From Sysuimicrobium calidum (GTDB taxonomy: Bacteria; Sysuimicrobiota; Sysuimicrobiia; Sysuimicrobiales; Sysuimicrobiaceae): a stretch of 64,000 bases of DNA. Position 1 is the stretch's first letter; every line of letters starts with the position of its first letter. Under the pieces are notes generated by a model. It ran no database searches. It had not been told where the DNA came from and saw only the letters and a list, made by a program, of their open reading frames with translations. The stretch is taken from contig JAVKHN010000001.1 in assembly GCA_031459935.1 (NCBI GenBank), positions 113,144 to 177,143 of the forward strand, written 5' to 3'. Below are positions 57,036 through 63,588 of this stretch, piece after piece. A program made the position numbers and the translations under genes.

Positions 57036-58600
57036 GGGACCGTGCGGATGCGGACCCGGAGCCCCTCCCGCAGCACCTGGGGCTCGGCCAGGGCCACCAG
57101 CTCCCCCTCCCGGAGCCCCTGCAGAACGACCACCTGGGCCTCGTTGCGCGGCCCCCGGACCACGGGCCTCCTGCGCAGCACCCCGGCCTCCACCACGTAG
57201 ACGTGCGCGCTCCCATCCGCAGCTTCCACCACGGCCTCCGCGGGCACCAGGAGGGCGTGGGGAACGCGATCCAGCACGAACTCCACATCCACCGCAGTAC
57301 CTACCCGCATCTGCGCCGGGGTCGTCAGTTCCACCCGCACGCGCACGACCCGGTCCTGCAACCGCGTCTCCACGGAGGGCGCAATCCAGCTCACCCGTCC
57401 CCGGTAGAGCCGCCCGGGGTATGCGTCCGCGCGGATCCGCACGGGCTGTCCGAGGCGGATCCGGCCGATTTCGGCCTCGTCCACTTCCGCGGTGATCCAT
57501 CCCTCCCGCGCCGCGAGGCGGAGCACGGGGAGCCCCGGGCTCACCACGGCTCCCGGGTTTAAGAGCACCCGGACGACGGTGCCGGCGAAAGGGGCCCGCA
57601 GGCGGGACTTCTCCAGCCGTACGCGGGCCGCCTGGACCGCGGCGAGCGCCTGCTCCGCCCGCGCCCGGGCGGAGCGCAGCCCGGAGCGGGCCTGGGCCGC
57701 GTTTGCCCGGCTCGCCCGCTCCCCGACCTGTGCCTGGGCCAGGTTCGCCCGGGCCACGGCCCGGGCGATCTCCGCCTGCCGCAACGCCTCCAGGGCGGCC
57801 TGCCACGCGGCCTGTGCCTGCCGCACCTGTTGCTCTGCGGCCATCACCGCCTCCCGGCGGACTCCCGCCCGTACGAGGTCCCACTGCGCCTCGACCTGCC
57901 GGAGCTGGGCAATGGCCGTCTCGTACTGGGTCCGGGCGGTCTCCAGTTGGGTCTTTGCCACCGCGCCCTCCCGGTACAGCTGTTCCTGGACCTCGACCTG
58001 CCGCCGGGCCTGCTCCACGTTGATCCGGACTGCTTCCACCGCAGCCTGCGCCTGTCGCAGCTCCTCGGGCCGCGCCCCCGCGCGGAGCTGGGCGAGGGAG
58101 GCCTGGGCCGCCCGGTACGCCGCAAGGGCCTGCCGCACCTGGGCGCGGGCGGCCTCCACCGCCGCATCCGCCCGCTTCACCTCCTCCCGGGCGATGCGCA
58201 CCGCCACCGCCGCCCTCCGGGCCTCCTCCTCCGCCGCCCACCGGATCCCTCCGGCCCGGTCCGCCTCGTGCAGGGCGGAGCGGGCCGCCAGGACAGCCTG
58301 ATCCACAGAAGTCCGCAGCTCCGCCTCCTCCAGCACAGCCAGCACCTCCCCCTGCCGGACGGTCTGGCCCTCGCGGACGAGGACGCGGTGGAGCCGGCCC
58401 GGAAGTTCGAACGAGAGGTCCACGGTGGGAGCCTCGAACACCCCTTCTGCGGAAAGCGTCACCTCCAGGGTCCCGCGCCGCACCCGCACCACTTCCACCT
58501 CCTGGACAGCGGAGCGGAACCCTACCCCCACAGACCACAGAACCCCTGCCGTGACCGCGGCCACCAACACCACCAGGAGGAGTCCGATCCGGTATCTCAT
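57032..58600 (-). CDS. HlyD/MacA-type efflux adaptor protein
   Basis: 522-residue adaptor with an N-terminal membrane anchor (IGLLLVVLVAAVTAGVLW), a split biotinyl-lipoyl domain (LPGRLHRVLVREGQTVRQGE ... LRAPFAGTVVRVLLNPGAVV), a very long Ala/Gln/Arg-rich coiled-coil hairpin (about 100-340) and a beta-barrel region. The hairpin is longer than in typical MacA, which could reach through a thick envelope. The ATG at 58600 precedes the anchor. It starts 5 nt after the ppx stop and overlaps the ATPase gene by ATGA. Confidence 0.88.
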   Translation of the reverse strand: MRYRIGLLLVVLVAAVTAGVLWSVGVGFRSAVQEVEVVRVRRGTLEVTLSAEGVFEAPTVDLSFELPGRLHRVLVREGQTVRQGEVLAVLEEAELRTSVDQAVLAARSALHEADRAGGIRWAAEEEARRAAVAVRIAREEVKRADAAVEAARAQVRQALAAYRAAQASLAQLRAGARPEELRQAQAAVEAVRINVEQARRQVEVQEQLYREGAVAKTQLETARTQYETAIAQLRQVEAQWDLVRAGVRREAVMAAEQQVRQAQAAWQAALEALRQAEIARAVARANLAQAQVGERASRANAAQARSGLRSARARAEQALAAVQAARVRLEKSRLRAPFAGTVVRVLLNPGAVVSPGLPVLRLAAREGWITAEVDEAEIGRIRLGQPVRIRADAYPGRLYRGRVSWIAPSVETRLQDRVVRVRVELTTPAQMRVGTAVDVEFVLDRVPHALLVPAEAVVEAADGSAHVYVVEAGVLRRRPVVRGPRNEAQVVVLQGLREGELVALAEPQVLREGLRVRIRTVP

Positions 58601-58605
58601 GGGAC

Positions 58606-59502
58606 CTACCGCAGCCGGAGGAGGGCTCCCCACAACAGGTCGCTCTCACTCACCAGGAGCTCCGGAATCTCCAGTTCCCGCAGCAGGGTGGCAAGCAGGA
58701 CCGCGCCCGCGCAGACGATGTCCGCCCGCTGCGGCTGGAGTCCCGGAAGCCGCCGGCGCAGGGCGAGGGGCATGGCGCACAGGCCCCGCGCCATGGAGCT
58801 CACCTTCGGCTGCGTCAGCCGGGTTCCGTGTACCTGCGCGGGGTCGTAGGGCTCGAGCGCCCGGTCTACGGCCACCAGGGTGGTGGCCGTCCCGCCCACG
58901 CCCACGGCCACATCCGGGCGGGAGAAGACCTTGCGGTATGGGCTCAGGATACTGGCGGCGGTGCGGCTCAAAGCCTCCAGCTCCACCTCCGCCGCGGGGT
59001 CGCTGCGGATGAACCGTTCCGTCATGCGGACGGCCCCCAGGGGAAGACTCACCCGATCCTCGATCCGCTCCCGGGTTCCCAGGGTGAGCTCCGTGCTCCC
59101 CCCGCCCACGTCCAGGACCAGGATGCGGCCCCGGAGGTCGGGGAGTCCGGCCAGGGCGCCGAAGAACGAGAGCTCCGCCTCCTGCTCTCCCGTGAGAATA
59201 CGGACCCGCAGGGGTTTGAGATCCCGCTCCAGGGTGGCACGGTTGCGGGCCTCCCGGAGGGCGCTGGTGCCAAACACCACCAGGGACTCCGCGCCGAGGC
59301 CCTGCGCCAGGGCCGTGAACTCCCGCACCGCCCGGACGGTCCGGCCGATGGCCTGAGGAGCCAGCACGGGGCTGTGGGCGAGGCCTTCTCCCAGTCGGGT
59401 GATCTCCATGCGCTGTGCGATCGGGGTGACGCGGTCGCCCTCCACCTCCGCCACCAGCAGGCGGACGGAGTTGGTGCCGATGTCGATCGCGGCCCGCCGC
59501 AC
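58606..59502 (-). CDS. Ppx/GppA family phosphatase
   Basis: Exopolyphosphatase or pppGpp phosphohydrolase of 298 residues, the short two-domain form. ASKHA-fold motifs: AAIDIGTNSVRLLVAE, VFGTSALREARN, LVLDVGGGSTEL and GVGGTATTLVAVD. Short Ppx1-type length makes polyphosphate or pppGpp degradation equally possible. The GTG start has no Shine-Dalgarno and lies 6 nt after an extended -10 box, suggesting a leaderless mRNA. Confidence 0.88.
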   Translation of the reverse strand: MRRAAIDIGTNSVRLLVAEVEGDRVTPIAQRMEITRLGEGLAHSPVLAPQAIGRTVRAVREFTALAQGLGAESLVVFGTSALREARNRATLERDLKPLRVRILTGEQEAELSFFGALAGLPDLRGRILVLDVGGGSTELTLGTRERIEDRVSLPLGAVRMTERFIRSDPAAEVELEALSRTAASILSPYRKVFSRPDVAVGVGGTATTLVAVDRALEPYDPAQVHGTRLTQPKVSSMARGLCAMPLALRRRLPGLQPQRADIVCAGAVLLATLLRELEIPELLVSESDLLWGALLRLR

Positions 59503-59508
59503 GGCGGG

Positions 59509-59517
59509 ATTGTAACA
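59509..59517 (-). promoter_or_regulatory. Extended -10 box for leaderless ppx/gppA transcript
   Basis: Minus-strand TG-t-TACAAT ends 6 nt before the GTG start, the same arrangement as at nfo. No -35 is evident. Confidence 0.5.
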
Positions 59518-59539
59518 CCGCCTCCAGGACGGCGTGCAC

Positions 59540-59776
59540 CTACCCTTCGCGTGCGGTGAGGCGGGCGATGAAGCGGATCACGCGGCGGCGGACGATCTCC
59601 GGAGCGGGCTCCTGACAGCACCGGCGGACGAGGGCGCGCAGAGCTCCCTCAAACCGGTAGTGCTCCCAGCACCCCGGGCAGTTCTCCAGATGCGCCCGCA
59701 GCTCGCGACAGGCACCGTCGTCAAGTTCTCCATCCAGGAACGTCCAGAGCCGTTGTGCGAACTCCCGGCAGTCCAA
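59540..59776 (-). CDS. Zinc-binding anti-sigma factor (ZAS type)
   Basis: 78-residue anti-sigma factor with the zinc motif C3 ... H29-x3-C33-x2-C36 (HLENCPGC), plus a Cys pair near residues 53-54 (RRCCQ). Family members such as RsrA release their sigma factor upon thiol oxidation. A TTG start is required for this length. It lies 13 bp after the ECF sigma gene and would hold that sigma inactive. No transmembrane segment, so it is a soluble sensor. Confidence 0.82.
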   Translation of the reverse strand: MDCREFAQRLWTFLDGELDDGACRELRAHLENCPGCWEHYRFEGALRALVRRCCQEPAPEIVRRRVIRFIARLTAREG

Positions 59777-59789
59777 GGTCTCGCCCCCA

Positions 59790-60464
59790 CTACCCCTTGG
59801 CCGCGTCTGCCTCTGAGGAGGCGGATGGGCTCTCCGAGATGCGGTGGTGGGCCCGCACGTAGTCCCACAGCTTCTTCTGCAGCAACCTCCGGCCCCGGAA
59901 GAGGCGGGACATGACGGTTCCCACGGGGATCCCCAGGATGTCTGCGATCTCTTTATACGAGAATCCCTGCAGGTCCGCGAGGATCACCACGCTGCGGAAG
60001 TGCTCGGGAAGGTTCTCCAGGGCCTCCCGCACCTCGTGCTCCATAATGCGCTCCAGTAGCCTCTCCGGATCTCCGACCCTTCGCAGCTGATCGGACTCCT
60101 GCACCTTGGTGTACAGGTAGAACTCCTCCACGTCCTCCACGTCGCTCAGCTCGGGTTCCCGGGTGGCCTTGCGGTACCGGTCGATGTGGGCGTTCATCAG
60201 GATGCGAAACAGCCATGCCCGGGCATTGGTGCCCTCCTCGAAGGTGTGGTAGGACCGCCATGCCTTCAGCAGGGTCTCCTGCAACAGATCCTCCGCGTCC
60301 TGGCGGTTCCGGGTGAGCCGGAGGGCCGCCGCGTAGAGGGCATCCAGGTGCTGACCCACCATCTCCTCGAACCGCTTGCGACGGAGGGCCGCGTCCTCCG
60401 GCTTCCCCGTACCCTGCGGCACCGTCCAGCGCCCCTGCTCCGGTTCCGTCAACGGCTTCCCCAT
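59790..60464 (-). CDS. ECF-type sigma factor (SigR/RpoE-like)
   Basis: 224 residues. Region 2 reads ALYAAALRLTRNRQDAEDLLQ then ETLLKAWRSYHTFEEGTNARAW, region 4 VVILADLQGFSYKEIADIL then GIPVGTVMSRLFRGRRLLQ. The sequence fits the SigR/RpoE group controlled by ZAS anti-sigma factors. A GGAGGG lies about 18 nt upstream of the ATG at 60464, and CGGAGC is closer. Targets are unknown; a thiol or oxidative stress role is inferred from the partner. Confidence 0.9.
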   Translation of the reverse strand: MGKPLTEPEQGRWTVPQGTGKPEDAALRRKRFEEMVGQHLDALYAAALRLTRNRQDAEDLLQETLLKAWRSYHTFEEGTNARAWLFRILMNAHIDRYRKATREPELSDVEDVEEFYLYTKVQESDQLRRVGDPERLLERIMEHEVREALENLPEHFRSVVILADLQGFSYKEIADILGIPVGTVMSRLFRGRRLLQKKLWDYVRAHHRISESPSASSEADAAKG

Positions 60465-60491
60465 GCTCCGTATTTCGCACCCTCCTGATCC

Positions 60492-60497
60492 ATCATA
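60492..60497 (-). promoter_or_regulatory. -10 box upstream of the ECF sigma gene
   Basis: Minus-strand TATGAT, 27 nt before the sigma factor ATG, in the 76-bp gap after the Rrf2 gene. No recognisable -35 for sigma-A, and no clear ECF-type AAC box. Confidence 0.35.
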
Positions 60498-60540
60498 CCT
60501 CAGGCGTCCTCCGGGGGCACGGGCCGGCTTCGTTTGGAAG

Positions 60541-60999
60541 TTAGACGCGGGTGGGGTGCCGGATCCTGCCACGGTCCAGTCCGGCCGAGAAGGCCGGAGG
60601 GGGGAGGAGGTCAGCGAGCGTGGTGGTGCGGAGAACGTGCTCCGTGGCCTCTTTGATCCGCTGCCAGAGAGGCCGCAGGCCGCAGCAGAGCGCGAAGGCG
60701 CAGTTGGCTTCCGAGGTGTCCACGCACTCCCAGGGCGAGGGAGTCCCCTCTAGGGCCAGGAAGACCTCCGCCAGGTAGATCTCCTCGGGCGGCCGGCTCA
60801 GCAGGTGTCCCCCGCCCGGTCCCCGCTTGCTCACCACGAGCCCCGCCCGGCGCAGGGCGCTGAGGATCTGGTTGAGGTAGGGTTCCGGAAGCCCCTGGCG
60901 GCGGGCGATGTCGTGGGTCTGTACCGGGCCCAGGGCCTCGAACATGGCAAGGTCGATCAGGGCCCGGATGCCGTACTCCGTCCGTGTGGAAACCCTCAT
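60541..60999 (-). CDS. Rrf2-family regulator with IscR-like cysteines
   Basis: Winged-helix regulator, 152 residues: MRVSTRTEYGIRALIDLAM, HDIARRQGLPEPYLNQIL and SKRGPGGGHLL. Cysteines at 92, 100, 105 and 106 fall where IscR has its Fe-S ligands (92, 98, 104), so it may bind a cluster; CymR, the cysteine regulator of Firmicutes, lacks them. It overlaps the JAMM gene by ATGA and is the last gene of the cysteine operon, which points to control of sulfur or cysteine supply and probably self-regulation. Confidence 0.88.
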   Translation of the reverse strand: MRVSTRTEYGIRALIDLAMFEALGPVQTHDIARRQGLPEPYLNQILSALRRAGLVVSKRGPGGGHLLSRPPEEIYLAEVFLALEGTPSPWECVDTSEANCAFALCCGLRPLWQRIKEATEHVLRTTTLADLLPPPAFSAGLDRGRIRHPTRV

Positions 61000-61391
61000 T
61001 CCACCCTCACATCCTCTTCCGTCACCTGGCCGTCCTGGATCCGGAACGCCCGCACCACCGGAGGATCCTCCTGCAGGGAGATGATGACGTACGCCGCCTC
61101 CGGATAGTACGCCCGGGCCACGTCCGTCTTCGAGGGGTAGGCGGGAGACGCGGGATGCGAGTGGTAGATCCCCACCAGCTCCAGCCCCGCGGCTTCCATC
61201 TCCCGGAAGGCCCGCAGCAGCTCCGCGGGGTCCATCTGGTAGGAGAAGGGACTCCGGTGCACGTTCGTCCCCCGCCAGATTCGCTCCACCCGTTTGTCCC
61301 GGCCCAGAAGCAATCCCACGCACTCATTCGGCGCCTCCGACCGGGCGTGGGCCACCATCTCCTCCAGGTGCTCCGCTCGGATCCTCAGCAT
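60996..61391 (-). CDS. JAMM/MPN metallopeptidase, Mec-like
   Basis: Zinc peptidase of 131 residues with a complete JAMM centre: E23 in NECVGLLLG and H77-x-H79-x10-D90 with S87 (YHSHPASPAYPSKTD). Mycobacterial Mec+ of this family frees cysteine from the CysO-cysteine adduct; related JAMM proteins trim C-terminal tails of ThiS/MoaD carriers. Both roles fit here beside a carrier with two residues after its Gly-Gly. ATG at 61391 has GGGAG upstream; an adjacent GTG at 61394 is possible. Confidence 0.9.
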   Translation of the reverse strand: MLRIRAEHLEEMVAHARSEAPNECVGLLLGRDKRVERIWRGTNVHRSPFSYQMDPAELLRAFREMEAAGLELVGIYHSHPASPAYPSKTDVARAYYPEAAYVIISLQEDPPVVRAFRIQDGQVTEEDVRVE

Positions 61392-61406
61392 CACTTTACT
61401 CCCCTC

Positions 61407-62345
61407 TCACAGATCCCGCCAGAGCGGGGTGGTGAGGTACCGGTCCCCCCCGTCCGGGGCCAGGACCACCATCACCGCCTCCTCCAGCTCCCGGGCCACC
61501 CGCAGCGCCGCGGCCATGGCCGCCCCCGTGGAGGGCCCCACGAACAGGGCCTCCTCCCGGGCCAGCCGCCGGGCCATCTCGTACGCGGCCTCCGTGCTCA
61601 CCCCGATCTTCCGGTGGTGGACCGTGGGGTCGTAGATGCCGGGTCGGATGGAGCTCTCGATGTGCTTGAGACCCTCGATGGCATGAAGGGGGCTATCGGG
61701 CTCCACTGCGATGATCTCCACATCCGGGCTGAACTCCCGCAGCCGCCGGCCCACCCCGGTGACGGTGCCCGTGGTGCCCAGGGTGCCCACGAAGTGGGTG
61801 ATGCGCCCCTCCGTCTGCGCGATGATCTCCGGGCCCGTGGTGTCGTAGTGGGCCCGCCAGTTGGCGGGGTTGTTGTACTGGTCCGGCTTGTAGTACCGGT
61901 CGGGGTCCTGGGCGTAAATCTGACGGGCCAGCAGGATGGCGCCGTCCGAGCCTTCGAGCGGATCCGAGAAAACGATCTCCGCGCCGTACGCCCGGATGCG
62001 GCGTTTGCGTTCCTCGCTGGCGTTGGCAGGCATCACCAGCTTGACCCGGTAGCCCTTCACGGCCCCGATCATGGCATAGGCGATGCCCGCGTTGCCGCTG
62101 GTGGAGTCCAGGATGATTTTGTCCGGGGTGAGCAGCCCCGCCTGCTCCGCCTCCTCGATCATGCGGAGCACGGGCCGGTCCTTCACGGATCCGCCGGGAT
62201 TGAACCACTCCGCCTTGATGTAGATCTCCACCCCGGGGGAGAGGTCCCGGGGGATCCGGCGCAGGCGCAGCAGGGGCGTGTTGCCGATGCGGCTCAGCAG
62301 GTCCTCACCGATCTGCAGCTTCGCGGAGACGAACCGGTACGCCAT
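61407..62345 (-). CDS. Cysteine synthase, CysM/O-phosphoserine sulfhydrylase type
   Basis: PLP enzyme of 312 residues that forms cysteine from an activated serine and a sulfur donor. PLP Lys55 in GGSVKDRP, the serine-binding loop STSGNAGIA, and the phosphate-cup GTLGTTGTVTG are present. Its run of motifs follows mycobacterial CysM (IGNTPLLRL, YYKPDQYNNPANWRAHYDTT, HFVGTLGTTG), which uses O-phosphoserine and CysO thiocarboxylate. The neighbouring carrier, JAMM and SerK-like genes strengthen this over plain O-acetylserine chemistry. 4 bp after the SerK-like gene. Confidence 0.9.
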   Translation of the reverse strand: MAYRFVSAKLQIGEDLLSRIGNTPLLRLRRIPRDLSPGVEIYIKAEWFNPGGSVKDRPVLRMIEEAEQAGLLTPDKIILDSTSGNAGIAYAMIGAVKGYRVKLVMPANASEERKRRIRAYGAEIVFSDPLEGSDGAILLARQIYAQDPDRYYKPDQYNNPANWRAHYDTTGPEIIAQTEGRITHFVGTLGTTGTVTGVGRRLREFSPDVEIIAVEPDSPLHAIEGLKHIESSIRPGIYDPTVHHRKIGVSTEAAYEMARRLAREEALFVGPSTGAAMAAALRVARELEEAVMVVLAPDGGDRYLTTPLWRDL

Positions 62346-62349
62346 GACC

Positions 62350-63201
62350 TCACTCGTCGAAGAGGAAGGTGGATTCCGCGTAGTACCGCACCTCGTGGTT
62401 GCGTACCTTTTCCCGCATCCAGCTGTGGAGCCACATCTGGAGGGCCTGCAGGGATTCCTCCCGCAGCATTCGCTCCAGGGGCATGTTCACCCTCAGGGCC
62501 CGCCCCGGGATCACATGCCGCGTGATCCCCGTGGGGAGCTTCACCCCGTTGTGCGCCATCTCCAGGATCTCCCGCTTGGTAAACGTGGGGAAGGCCACCA
62601 GCATGCCCGCCTCCCCGTACTCCCCGGCCAGCCGCTCCGGGTCTTCGCTCAGGACCCGGTGGATCCGTCCAGCACCCTTGTACAAGCTCACCAGTTCCCG
62701 CAGCCGTGCCACGTCCTCCGGGAGGTCCGCCCCCCGCGGGAGCACCAGGGTACCCCCAGGTCGCCGCAGGTACGCGAGGATCCGCCCCTGCTCAAGGGCC
62801 TGCGCCGCCTCTCGGGATTCCATCCGCTCCAGAGGGAGGAGCTCCCGCAGGCGGCGCTCGAGGTCTGGGGGGGCGTCCGTGACCAGGTGCCGCCAGGTCC
62901 GGAGTTCCACCGCGGGATCCTCGTAGTCCACCTGCTGCAGGAGGATGGTGCGGGCTCCGAGGGTCCGCAGGGCCTCCGTGCGGTTGGCGCCGTCCAGGAC
63001 CACCACCCGGGACTCCAGCCGCGCGGCCACGGGCGGGTTCTTCAGAACCCCTTCCTGCTGCAGGCGCCGGCACAGGCGGGCAACGCGTTCCGGATCGCAC
63101 TCCTCGTGGAGCAGGACGTCCTCCGCGGGCACGAACACAAGATCCGGGAGAGCCCGGTGAACCGCCAAAACGACCCCCGAGGTCCTCTCCCCTCCCGTCA
63201 C
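62350..63201 (-). CDS. ParB/Srx-fold protein, SerK/SbnI-like putative free-serine kinase
   Basis: 283 residues. The N-terminal ParB/sulfiredoxin-like domain has LLHEECDPERVARLCRRL and VVVLDGANRTEALRTLGA. In archaeal SerK and staphylococcal SbnI, the same fold phosphorylates free L-serine to O-phosphoserine, using a Glu early in the domain and a DG-x-x-R segment; E33/E34 and D70-G-A-N-R74 are the candidates here. The C-terminal region (VAFPTFTKREILEMAHNGVKLPTGITRH) continues the family pattern. Its GTG start overlaps the carrier gene and cysM follows, so making the CysM substrate is the natural role. Usual annotations would call it a ParB-like regulator; kinase activity is inference. Confidence 0.62.
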   Translation of the reverse strand: MTGGERTSGVVLAVHRALPDLVFVPAEDVLLHEECDPERVARLCRRLQQEGVLKNPPVAARLESRVVVLDGANRTEALRTLGARTILLQQVDYEDPAVELRTWRHLVTDAPPDLERRLRELLPLERMESREAAQALEQGRILAYLRRPGGTLVLPRGADLPEDVARLRELVSLYKGAGRIHRVLSEDPERLAGEYGEAGMLVAFPTFTKREILEMAHNGVKLPTGITRHVIPGRALRVNMPLERMLREESLQALQMWLHSWMREKVRNHEVRYYAESTFLFDE

Positions 63202-63476
63202 CGCCGGCCTCCCGCCATGGCGGGGATGATGGACACCTCGTCCTCCGGACCCACCACGGTCGCGCGCCCCTGGAGCGCCCGGATCTCGGTGCCGTTCACG
63301 AACACGTTGATGAAGGCCTTCACCTCCCCCTGCTCGTCGCAGATCTGGGCCCGCAGCCCGGGGAACTGGGCATCGAGGGCGTCGAGGACCTCCTCCACGG
63401 TGCCGGGCGGCACCTGCACCCGGGCCTGGCCGTTCGTGAGCCGGCGCAGGGGTGTGGGAAGGTAGACGGTCGGCAT
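63198..63476 (-). CDS. ThiS/MoaD-like sulfur-carrier protein with extended C-terminus
   Basis: Beta-grasp sulfur carrier of 92 residues (VYLPTPLRRLTNGQA, INVFVNGTEIRALQG, EDEVSIIPAMAGGRR). The Gly-Gly that would carry a thiocarboxylate is at 89-90, but two arginines follow, so the protein must be trimmed before activation. Homologous CysO ends at Gly-Gly. GGAGGTGA precedes the ATG at 63476. It is the first gene of a five-gene operon with SerK-like, CysM, JAMM and Rrf2 genes, GTGA-coupled to the second. An adenylating MoeZ-type enzyme is not in the window. Confidence 0.88.
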   Translation of the reverse strand: MPTVYLPTPLRRLTNGQARVQVPPGTVEEVLDALDAQFPGLRAQICDEQGEVKAFINVFVNGTEIRALQGRATVVGPEDEVSIIPAMAGGRR

Positions 63477-63508
63477 CTCTTCACCTCCGGTTCCAACGCT
63501 CCGGAAGC

Positions 63509-63517
63509 AGTCTACCA
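63509..63517 (-). promoter_or_regulatory. Extended -10 box of the cysteine operon
   Basis: Minus-strand TG-g-TAGACT, 32 nt before the carrier ATG, in the divergent 112-bp intergenic region. The -35 region is GC-rich and unconvincing, so activation by a regulator is possible. Confidence 0.4.
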
Positions 63518-63588
63518 CGGACCTCCAGCCCCCGCGCGGGAGCAGGAATCGGCCCCCCGAGGTAGAAGCTCAGGCTGAGGGCAGGATT

